A DNA stretch of 64,000 nucleotides, taken from Brucella oryzae. GTDB lineage: Bacteria > Pseudomonadota > Alphaproteobacteria > Rhizobiales > Rhizobiaceae. How positions within the stretch are numbered: position 1 is the stretch's first letter; the number at the start of each line of letters is the position of its first letter. A program made the translations under genes and the position numbers. The notes beneath the pieces were generated by a model, which worked only from the letters and a program-made list of their open reading frames with translations, was not told the origin of the DNA and ran no database searches. The stretch spans positions 62,001-126,000 of the forward strand of contig JAAVLL010000003.1 of assembly GCA_012103035.1 (NCBI GenBank), given 5' to 3'. Positions 19,820-27,898 of this stretch are shown here, in pieces.

Positions 19820-20958
19820 TCATAGCAGCCTTGACGCCCGTCCGCTACGCCGTTTGGCATTGTTGTAATAGTCGGACGCCTGCTGCACGGAGCGATGGCG
19901 CGATTGTTCCATGGCTTCGGGAGCGGAATGCCGCGATTGGCGGCTTCGGTGAGATAGCCAGAGCGCAGGCCGTGGGCTGAGAATTCTTTTGCATTGAGAC
20001 CTGCCATTTGCGCGCGCTGTTTGACAATCTGGTTGATGGCGCTCGGTTCGAGCGCTCGCGCCGAAACATTGCCCCAGCGATCGACTTTTCGAAACACGCT
20101 GCCCTTGTCGATCCTGGCTGCTTCCAGCCAGCGGGTGAGAGCCTCGACAGGCCGCCCGGTCAGATAGACGATTTCATCGTGATCGGCACCACTGGTTTTA
20201 GTGCGACCGAGATGAATGCCGAGCGAGGGAGGGGAGAGCCGTTCTCATCGGTGACCGGTGCCTGTTTGACCAGCTGTTCTACACGTAAGCCGGCGACTTC
20301 GCTACGCCGACGACCGCCCGAGGCAAAGGCCACCATCAGGATGGCCCGATCCCGCAAAGCCGTTAGATCCTCTCCGGAACAGGTTGCCAGCAGCTTGCCC
20401 AGAATATCGCCGGTAATCGCATGGACACTCTTGCGGCTGCGTGGTCGGTTCAGGGCGCGCACCGCAAGCCGGATAGCCGATTTGACGGAAGGCGATGAAA
20501 ACGATCCTTCCAGACCGCGCCAGCGGGTCAGCGTCGACCAGTTGGCAAGTCGCCGGCGGACCGTTGCCGGCGCATGCGGTCCCGACACGCGCAGAAAGCC
20601 TTGTTGGCGCAATTCCTCTTCCACGCCGGTAGGCATGCCGTGATCGGGTTCGATCTCGCGTTGCTGCGACCGCCATAAGTGATGCGCAATGAATTTCAGG
20701 AGCAAGGCTTCCGGCGCGGGAAGGGGAGGGATTGCCGGTTGCGGCCATTGACCAGGCTTCAAGATAGGCCAGATCCGAGGTCAGCGCGCGCAGCGTGTTT
20801 TCGCCCATGCCTTCATTAACCAGGTGGCGCAGGGTTTCGATATCCTGATCGGTCAATAGCCCGGCGAGCCTGTCGCGGCGGTTCATCGGCAGAACAGCCG
20901 CTATCGTATCTAAAGTCTCAGTGCGTTTTTCAATCGAACCTGACGACGAGCTGCTCAT
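19820..20958 (-). CDS. tyrosine recombinase/integrase
   Basis: Starts MSSSSSGSIEKRTETLDTIA at 20958, 4 bases over the end of the upstream antitoxin-like gene (ATGA). The SAM-like N-terminal domain holds GLLTDQDIETLRHLVNEGMG; the catalytic domain shows ALRDRAILMVAFASGGRRRS with the first Arg, then HGLRSGYLTEAANRGIPLPE (His and second Arg), and ends near SDYYNNAKRRSG with the nucleophilic Tyr. Shifts occur near 20740, 20160 and 19905. About 380 residues. It is the fourth gene of a toxin-antitoxin operon. A relic of a similar gene lies at 11.1 kb. Confidence 0.88.
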
Positions 20959-21209
20959 TTCGGCAGTCCGTTCTCGTCATATAGTTCATCGTGGTTCGAA
21001 GTCTGGTGCGTGTTTGCAGGCCTTCCCTTAAGCGCCAGCGCCCAGACTTCATCCCATGTGCCCTGGCCGTTCTGCGAAATTGGCACGATCGCGGCAATAG
21101 GATCGCCAGCTCGACAGATGACAACCTCGTCATCGCGCAAAACGAAGTCAATCAGTTCGTCAAATCGCTCCGCCGCCTCGGCAATGTCCACGAATACCTT
21201 CACCGCCAC
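20955..21209 (-). CDS. Phd/YefM-like antitoxin, second copy in the operon
   Basis: 84 residues and intact. VFVDIAEAAERFDELIDFVL, then DEVVICRAGDPIAAIVPISQ, is the Phd/YefM N-terminal fold. It has no toxin of its own: its upstream neighbour is the PIN toxin (6-bp gap) and its downstream neighbour is the recombinase (overlapping start). It could regulate the operon or be an alternative antitoxin. Confidence 0.78.
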   Translation of the reverse strand: MAVKVFVDIAEAAERFDELIDFVLRDDEVVICRAGDPIAAIVPISQNGQGTWDEVWALALKGRPANTHQTSNHDELYDENGLPK

Positions 21210-21214
21210 TGCCC

Positions 21215-21592
21215 TTACCAGACGCGCTCATGCAGAATCGCGTCGAACGCCAGATCCGTCGAGATGAAAGTGCAGTGCTCAAGCCGCGCCTGAGCGGCAA
21301 GAATCCGGTCCCACGGATCGCGATGTTCCCAATCAAAATTTGCTGCAAGTTCGGCATGCAGATCGGTGATGGCTAGTGTTTGCAGGCCGCTTTCCGTGAC
21401 GGCTGCCCGCAGTTCCTGGGGCTTGAGATCGAGCTTGTTCAGGCGCATCTTGTTGTCCAGCTCATAGAACGTGACCGCACTGACGAGGATAGCATTTGCC
21501 TTGTCCTCGATCAGCGATCGTGCCTTCGTGGACAGGCGATCACTACCGATTGTCCACCAGTAGACGGCGTGGCTGTCGAGCAGGATTTTCAT
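21215..21592 (-). CDS. vapC: VapC-like PIN-domain toxin
   Basis: 125 residues and intact. MKILLDSHAVYWWTIGSDRL has the first Asp, AILVSAVTFYELDNKMRLNK the Glu, and DWEHRDPWDRILAAQARLEH then FISTDLAFDAI the remaining acidic residues of the PIN RNase site. Its ATG overlaps the end of the upstream Phd-type antitoxin by 4 bases. PIN toxins cleave RNA and are held inactive by the antitoxin. Confidence 0.92.
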   Translation of the reverse strand: MKILLDSHAVYWWTIGSDRLSTKARSLIEDKANAILVSAVTFYELDNKMRLNKLDLKPQELRAAVTESGLQTLAITDLHAELAANFDWEHRDPWDRILAAQARLEHCTFISTDLAFDAILHERVW

Positions 21593-21882
21593 TGCGTGTT
21601 TTCGCTATTGTTGGATTTGCCTTGCCAGACGCCGGTATCATCATTCCAGTCTCCGGCATCGATCGCCGCCTGCTCTGCATCAACTGTATCGAACAGGTTG
21701 TCGGGCAGGCCACGATGGCGCAACAGGCCAAAAGGGCGCTTGCCACCGTCCGCTGCTGGACCGATGCGGGCGTAAACTTCGTTGCCACGCATGATGACGA
21801 TCTCTTCGCCCTGGTTGGCGCGATCGAGGACTTCGGCGAAATTCTTGCGGGCTTCGCTGATCTTGTAGCTTGTCTGGGGCAT
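21589..21882 (-). CDS. Phd/YefM-family antitoxin
   Basis: 97 residues. MPQTSYKISEARKNFAEVLD, then EEIVIMRGNEVYARIGPAAD, is a textbook Phd/YefM DNA-binding domain. The acidic tail (NLFDTVDAEQAAIDAGDWND) would wrap the PIN toxin. It is first in a four-gene operon and divergent from the DUF1612 gene. The promoter and operator should lie in 21883-22051. Confidence 0.92.
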   Translation of the reverse strand: MPQTSYKISEARKNFAEVLDRANQGEEIVIMRGNEVYARIGPAADGGKRPFGLLRHRGLPDNLFDTVDAEQAAIDAGDWNDDTGVWQGKSNNSENTQ

Positions 21883-22051
21883 CGGGACCTCCGAAATTGA
21901 TCGTACGCCATTGATACCATTGTTTTAAAGAACGTACAAGTGCCTCGTACATATAACATCCGATAACCTATACTTATCGATGGTGAGATGTACAACATCA
22001 AACCATCGCCAGTGTCGGACAATAAAGTAATGCTGGTGTCCGTTTGAGAAA

Positions 22052-23244
22052 TTGTTTACTATGTTTTCAATGCGTTACGATCTCGATGATTTGCCTCTGA
22101 AGACCTTGCTGCAGCCGCTGGCGCACGCCAGTGCCGCTCTGGCGCGCCTCGATGAGCGTCTTGCTTCTTCGCCGGTCGGCGCAGGCCTGATCGAACGGTT
22201 GCATTTTGCCGATGCCTGCGCCTCTTTGTGGCTTGATGGCGAACTGGTCGAGATGGAGGATCTCGTCCTGCATGAGGCGGCGCGCGATATCCGCTCACCC
22301 AGCCACCAACTCACCATTGCCCGCGACGTGTTGCACTGCCGACGGCGGATTGCCGCGCAAGCGCCGAACTGGGCGCTGAGTGCGAACGGCTTGCGCAGCC
22401 TTCGGGTTGGCAAGCAGGCGGGACCTGCACCATCACCTGAGGATGGCGGCATCGGCGCGGAGGGCGAAAACGCCGCGGTGTCCAATACGGCAGTCGATCG
22501 ACAGGACGAGAACGGGGAGGGAGACAGAATCGTTGGGATGACGGGCTTGATCTGCCCGGCATCAATCTCGATGCGATTGACGCGGTGTTGGCGCGATCCG
22601 AAGACGTTCTGGCAAAAGTCAAACAGCCACAGCGGTTGCCGAAGCCCGAAACTGACCCGCTGATCCGCGATCCCGACTGGGATGAAGACGAACGGCTTGA
22701 CGAATGGCGAACCGTTTTGCGGTCGATCGGCGATCTGCCGCCGGTGTTGCAGGCACTCCTGGCGCTTGACGCCTGGAACGAACTCGCGGTGTTGCAGCGG
22801 GCACCGTGGCTGGGCCGCTTGCTGGCCGTCTCATTGCTCCGGCGCGAAGGGCTGACCACCAACGCGCATCTGGTGGCCTTCAATGCCGGTCTGAAAACCA
22901 TCCGCGTCGAACGGCGGCGTCATCGCAATTTCGAAACCCGGCTCATCGCCAGTTTAGACGGGTTGATGGCCAGCATTGAACACAGTTTTAAAGAGCATGA
23001 CCGGCTGCTGCTGGCGCGACAGATGTTGGAACGGCGGCTGATGGGCCGTCGTGCCTCGTCGAACCTACCCGGTCTGATTGAACTGGTGCTGGCCAAGCCA
23101 CTGGTTTCAGCCGGTATGATCGCTGCGGAACTCGACATCACGCCCCGCGCCGCGCTCCGCCTCGTTGAAGAGCTCAATCTGCGCGAGATGACCGGCAGGG
23201 GGCGGTTTCGCGCGTGGGGATTCATTAGGGTCAGGACCCATTGA
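22052..23244 (+). CDS. RHE_PE00001-family protein (DUF1612 with C-terminal HTH)
   Basis: Typical of Rhizobiales plasmids. The N-terminal half, from LPLKTLLQPLAHASAALARL to LHFADACASLWLDGELVEME and LHEAARDIRSPSHQLTIARD, is followed by a shift near 22540. The C-terminal half holds LRREGLTTNAHLVAFNAGLK and the winged-helix region LVSAGMIAAELDITPRAALR. It is interrupted at its last codons (AWGFI) by the IS5 element at 23228, which supplies the present stop. It is divergent from the toxin-antitoxin/integrase operon. Molecular role not known. Confidence 0.85.
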
Positions 23245-24062
23245 TTTGTCACGCTGATTGTGATTCAGACGGGCTCGAAGGGCGTGAATGATGAGTGATC
23301 TCTTTTGGCTGACAGACGAGCAAATGGCACGTCTTCAGCCGTATTTCTAATAGCCACGGCCGTCCTCGCGTTGATGATCGGCGCGTTCTGAGCGGCATCA
23401 TCTTCGTCAATCGCAATGGGCTCAGATGGCGCGATGCGCCGAAGGAATATGGCCCCTCCAAGACACTTTATAATCGCTGGAAACGCTGGGGCGACAAGGG
23501 CATCTTCCTGCGGATGATGGAAGGTCTGGCAGTGCCTCAAGCTCCAGAGCGCAAGACGATCATGATCGATGCGACCTATCTCAAGGCCCACCGCACGGCT
23601 TCCAGCCTGCGGGTAAAAGGGGCGCGGAACGCCTGATTGACGCACCAAAGGCGGCATGAACACCAAGCTTCATGCTGTAACGGATGCCAACGGTCGCCCG
23701 ATCAGCTTCTTCATCACGGCAGGTCAGGTCAGCGATTATACCCGTGCAGCCGCCTTGCTTGACGAGCTTCCCGAGGCCCAATGGCTGCTGGCCGACCGTG
23801 GCTATGATGCCGACTGGTTTCGCGACGCCCTACAGGAAAAGGGTATCACTCCCTGCATCCCGGGCAGGAAATCCCGAAACAAGACCATTAAATACGACAA
23901 ACGCCGCTATAAACGCCGCAACCGCATCGAGATCATGTTCGGCCGCATCAAGGACTGGAGGCGCGTCGCTACACGCTATGACAGGTGCCCTATGGTCTTC
24001 CTCTCAGCCATCGCACTCGCCGCTACCGTAATCTTCTGGCCGTGATCAATGAGTCCTGACCC
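23228..24062 (+). mobile_element. IS5-family element (IS427 group)
   Basis: 835 bp bounded by GGGTCAGGACCCATTGAT and the inverse of GGGTCAGGACTCATTGAT, one mismatch in 18. It is flanked by TA on both sides (23226-23227 and 24063-24064), the expected two-base duplication for the IS427 group. It carries one transposase gene. Confidence 0.88.
23291..24045 (+). CDS. IS5/IS427-type transposase
   Basis: MSDLFWLTDEQMARLQPYF is followed by a loss in a C-run near 23349; restored, it reads SHGRPRVDDRRVLSGIIFVN. The DDE residues lie in ERKTIMIDATYLKAH, LPEAQWLLADRGYDADWFRD and RRNRIEIMFGRIKDWRRVAT. A second shift near 23620 falls in an A/G-rich stretch. In some IS427 members two frames are joined by programmed frameshifting, but the first break here is not at a slippery motif. 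About 255 residues once repaired. Confidence 0.88.
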
Positions 24063-24094
24063 TAGTCATGAAGTTAGGCCACGAGTATGCTGGC

Positions 24095-25051
24095 TTATGA
24101 ACGTGTTTTCTTCTGTGTTAGCGCGTCAATCAGAGCACGTAGGCCGCGCGAAATGTGGCGATGCCCTGAATAGTAAAGGCAAAGACCGGGAAATTCCGGG
24201 CACCAATCTTCCAATACCCGTTCGAGCCTGGTGTTGCGCAGTCCTTTTGCTGCCAGATGATCCGGTACGAAGGCGATACCGATACCGTCCATCGCCGCTT
24301 CGACCATCAAGGATTGATCTGTCAGCGTAAGGCGTCCGTTGACGTTGATATTCTCGGTTGAGCCATGACGCTCAAATTCCCAGCGATAAATTGCGCCGCT
24401 CTCGAAGCGAAAGCGGATGCAATCATGGTGGTATAAATCCTGCGGCACGCGTGGATATCCGCGCTGCGCAAAATAGCCCGGTGATGCGACTGCCGCAAAG
24501 CGCACCGGTCCCATGACCGGAATTGCGATCATGTCTTTCGGCACGGCTTCCGCAAGCCTTATGCCAGCATCGAAACCTTCGGCGACGATATCGCTCAGTC
24601 TTGCATCACTGACAATATCAAGATGAAGCTGAGGGTGTTCACGCAGGAAATGCGCAAGTATCGGCTTTAGGATCAGGCGAATTGCCCCTTCGCTGGCGTT
24701 GATCCGCACCGTGCCGCTGGGGCTTTCACAATCGCTTTCTACTTCCTGAATTGCCTGTTCAATCGAAATCATTGCCGGTCTGAGCTTTGCTTCAAGACGT
24801 TCACCGGCCTCGGTCAGGGAAACACTGCGCGTGGTGCGGTGGAAAAGCCGTACCTTCAGACGTTGTTCAAGAACCTTGATGGAATGGCTGACTGCGGATG
24901 GCGTGATGTTCAACTCGATCGCTGCACCGCGAAAGCTTTTATGCGCCGCCACCGCGAGAAATGTGGTGAACGCAGAAAAATCGGCAGTGCTCGATTGATG
25001 AAATGCTTTCATGATAACATCAAATATTGCTGTCATTGTCTTGATAGTCAA
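24095..25051 (-). CDS. LysR-family transcriptional regulator
   Basis: Intact, about 305 residues if started at ATG 25012 (MKAFHQSS) rather than 25051. The N-terminal HTH has FLAVAAHKSFRGAAIELNIT and PSAVSHSIKVLEQRLKVRLF, then TRSVSLTEAGERL. The effector domain contains PSGTVRINASEGAIRLILKP and DARLSDIVAEGFDAGIRLAE, typical of the DsdA/PecT-like subgroup. It is divergent from the alcohol dehydrogenase gene with about 110-150 bases between, so it probably controls that gene. Confidence 0.93.
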   Translation of the reverse strand: MTIKTMTAIFDVIMKAFHQSSTADFSAFTTFLAVAAHKSFRGAAIELNITPSAVSHSIKVLEQRLKVRLFHRTTRSVSLTEAGERLEAKLRPAMISIEQAIQEVESDCESPSGTVRINASEGAIRLILKPILAHFLREHPQLHLDIVSDARLSDIVAEGFDAGIRLAEAVPKDMIAIPVMGPVRFAAVASPGYFAQRGYPRVPQDLYHHDCIRFRFESGAIYRWEFERHGSTENINVNGRLTLTDQSLMVEAAMDGIGIAFVPDHLAAKGLRNTRLERVLEDWCPEFPGLCLYYSGHRHISRGLRALIDALTQKKTRS

Positions 25052-25159
25052 TCCGACTTACGCTCACCGAACAAGATGTTTCGATTGTCCTGCGCTAGCA
25101 CTGTTTGTGGCAGCGCTTGTCATCTTCCTCCGAGATGGCCGCTCGATACATGGGATAAA

Positions 25160-26202
25160 ATGAAGGTGACGATGATGACAATGAAGGCAATCGTGATGAC
25201 CGGGGCTAACCAGCCATGGGAGGTTCAGGATGTTCCCATGCCGCATGCGGAACCGGGACAGGTTCTGGTGAAGGTTCATGCGTCGGGAATGTGCTACACG
25301 GATGTCTGGGCCACGCAAGGCTACGGCGGCGATATCTATCCTCAAACGCCGGGCCATGAGGTGGTTGGAGAGGTCATGGAAGTGGGCGCGGGCGTTCACA
25401 CGCGCAAGGTTGGCGACCGTGTCGGCACGACATGGGTGCAATCTTCTTGCGGCCGTTGCCCTTATTGCCAGGAAAACCGACCGCTGACTGGACAGACCGC
25501 GATGAATTGCGATTCACCAAGGACGACCGGTTTTGCCGCGCAGGGCGGGCACGCCGAATATATCACGATTGCTGCTGAAGGTACGGTTCTGTTGCCCGAA
25601 GGGCTGGCATATACGGACGCTGCCCCATGATGTGCGCTGGATACACCACCTGGAGCGGTCTGCGAGACGCTGCACCGCAGCCAAGTGAGAAGATTGCTGT
25701 TATCGGCATCGGTGGTCTTGGTCATGTCGCGTTACAACTGTCCCATGCTTGTGGGTTCGAGACGATTGCGGTGACCCATTCGGCAGACAAGCGTGAACTG
25801 GCCGGTCAATTGGGTGCTGATCACGTCGTGGCCAATGGCGAAGAACTCAAAGAAATTGGCGGTGCTAACGTTCTGTTGGTTACGACCAATGATTTTGTTT
25901 CTGCCGAAAACGCGATTCAAGGACTTCGTCCAGACGGGCGCGTCGTGCTGTGCGGTTTCGATTTCAACAGGCCGTTTTCAATCTCGTCGGAGGGAATACC
26001 GTTTCACATGATGCGGCAGCGGGTAATTGGATCGACCCATGGCGGGCAGCAATACTTGAGTGAAGTGCTCGATCTTGCCGCAAAGGCAAAGTAAAGCCGA
26101 TTATCGAGACTTTCAGGCTCGATCAGGCGAGAGGCTTATGATCGTCTTTCCTCGGGCAAGATGCGCTTTCGTGGTGTGTTCACGCCATCTGCGATGCATT
26201 AG
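25160..26202 (+). CDS. zinc-dependent alcohol dehydrogenase (MDR family)
   Basis: In-frame ATGs at 25160, 25172, 25175 and 25181; the last gives the usual MKAIVMTGANQPWEVQDV. Catalytic zinc residues lie in SGMCYTD and PQTPGHEVVGEV, and structural zinc cysteines in SSCGRCPYCQEN. The Rossmann motif is GIGGLGHVALQLSHACG. Shifts at CCCC 25623-25626 and AAA 26088-26090 are each repaired by one base (giving TDAAPMMCAGYT and AKAKVKPIIETF), and another lies near 26130. About 340 residues, cytoplasmic, NAD(P)-dependent oxidation of an alcohol. Divergent from a LysR gene. Confidence 0.9.
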
Positions 26203-26238
26203 TAAGTGATCTGACCGGATGAAGGAGATTATGCGTAA

Positions 26239-26544
26239 ATGAAGTTGATTGCAGAAAGCGAGTATCCTTTGAATTCCTATGATGAGCCCAAAAGGAGAAA
26301 GACTTTGGCCAAAGTAACTTCAATGGCCTTGCCTGCCGTTCTTTTGGCCTTGGTCTTGCATGGTTGCCAGTCGCTCAATGAGTTGGATCGTGCAAACTAT
26401 CAGCGTTCCTGCGATAACCTCGGTATTCAGCAGGGCTCACCTGAATATGATCAATGCATGCTGCAACAGCAGCGCATGGATAACGACAATGTCCAACGCA
26501 CGATAGATCGGGCGGAAGAAGCACAACTGCTGAAGAAATTGTGA
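26239..26544 (+). CDS. small lipoprotein
   Basis: Hydrophobic stretch MALPAVLLALVLHGCQS with a lipobox-like LHGC, followed by YQRSCDNLGIQQGSPEYDQC and MLQQQRMDNDNVQRTIDRAE. Short Gln/Cys-containing lipoproteins of this pattern are common in Brucellaceae, with unknown function. The 28 residues before the signal are unusually long and polar, so an internal start may be used. Confidence 0.65.
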   Translation: MKLIAESEYPLNSYDEPKRRKTLAKVTSMALPAVLLALVLHGCQSLNELDRANYQRSCDNLGIQQGSPEYDQCMLQQQRMDNDNVQRTIDRAEEAQLLKKL

Positions 26545-26619
26545 ACCATTATTTTTGACCGAGACAGCCAATCAGGTGCTTCATCTCGGAATGTTTGACC
26601 ATGAACGAGGACGCGCCAA

Positions 26620-27059
26620 ATGCGCATATTTCACATCGCTCTTGCATTTTCGTTGTTGGTGGCAGGAAATGCCATCGCTCAAGACCAGCCTGTCGATCAA
26701 CAGATCGATGATGCGCTGGGCGATCACACGAAATTCAGGCCCGTTATCGAGGGGTACAGAAGGCGGTCGCCAGTCATGACGCGGAAGCCCTATCCAAGCT
26801 CATTAGTTATCCCATCGCGGTAAAGATACATGGCAAGGAACAGATCATTAAATCCGCGAAATCATTCATCGAAAACTATGATGGTATTGTCACGGCAAAC
26901 ATCGCCAAGATCGTAACGGGTCAGAAATATGAAGATCTCTTTGTAAGCTATCGTGGCATCATGTTCGGTAACGGTCAGGTCTGGATAAATGGAATCTGCC
27001 ACGACAATGCCTGCAAGAACTTCAGCGTCAAAGTGACAAACATTCAGGAAGTCAAATGA
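26620..27059 (+). CDS. exported protein, unknown function
   Basis: Signal peptide MRIFHIALAFSLLVAGNAIA with AIAQD cleavage. A shift at GGGG 26751-26754 is repaired by one G, giving KAVASHDAEALSKLISYPIA and a continuous frame to 27059. The mature part, with AKSFIENYDGIVTANIAKIV and VSYRGIMFGNGQVWINGICH, has the look of a small alpha+beta (NTF2-like) domain. The two Cys near the end may form a disulfide. No partner is evident. Confidence 0.65.
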
Positions 27060-27140
27060 GAAAGGCTCGGCGCTCTCAATTTAATACGACGCGGTATCCG
27101 ACGCGTCCAGCTCTGCAGTGACAGATTCCGCCGATAACAT

Positions 27141-27848
27141 TCACACCAACGCCTCTGCCAATTTCTCAGAAATCCTTGTCGCTGCCTGTTTGATTGGATC
27201 GGCTGCAAGGTGCGCGTAGCGGCAGTGGTCTGAACCTGACTGTGACCGAGAAGCTTGCCGATCATCGGCAGGCCTTCGCCGACCAGAAGCCCGCCTGAGG
27301 CAAATGTGTGCCTCAGATCATGAATACGAACGTCTTCCAGTCCGGCTGCCTTGCGAATGCGCCGCCATGGCTTCTGCATGTCATTGAGATGGTGGCCGTC
27401 TATGTGACCGACGATAACGTAAGGATTGTTCTTCACTCGCGGCAGCTTTTCCAGAATGGAAACGGCGGCCTTGCCAAGATAAACGGTCTTTGCACCGGTC
27501 TTGCTGTCGGGAAGCCGAAGTTCGTGTTCTTCCAGATATACATAATCCCATTTCAGCTTCTGGATTTCCGATGACCGGCAGCCGGTCAGCAGAAGAAGCC
27601 GGAAGGCGGCGACTGCATGGATGGTCAATTCACCATCCTTCTCCAGCGCCTTCATTGCTTCCCCAGCCGTTTCAGCTCCCGTGCTGACAAAACCGCTCGC
27701 GCTTGTGTTCGGGATAGCGTCGGATGTCTTCACAGGGATTGGTATGGCGCTCCCGTATGCCCCATATTTCCGCAAGGCTCATCATCTTTGACAGGACACC
27801 GAGTGTCCGGCTCGATGAACGCGGCGACATCATCCGCAACATGCATAA
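27141..27848 (-). pseudogene. tyrosine integrase, 5' part missing at the Tn3 end
   Basis: Contains LSKMMSLAEIWGIRERHTNP, then AFRLLLLTGCRSSEIQKLKW with the first catalytic Arg, LEDVRIHDLRHTFASGG (His-x-x-Arg) and MIGKLLGHSQVQTTA. After a shift near 27215 it continues YAHLAADPIKQAATRISEKL and ends at 27141. The core-binding and N-terminal parts are absent: the frame stops where the left inverted repeat of the Tn3 element begins (27849). Confidence 0.85.
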
Positions 27849-27898
27849 GGGGCCAGAACAAGAGCAGTCCGAAACCGTACGCTAAGGGCGAACGAAAT
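27849..27898. repeat. Tn3-family terminal inverted repeat, left
   Basis: Fifty bases starting GGGGCCAGAACAAGAGCAGT. The inverse complement is found at 31006-31055 with three differences. The tnpA stop codon lies inside it. Confidence 0.92.

Noticed and set aside
25460..25725. Minus-strand frames within the alcohol dehydrogenase gene and other long antisense frames (for example 57132-57719 in ISL3)
   Set aside because: They are antisense shadows of recognised genes with high-GC third positions.
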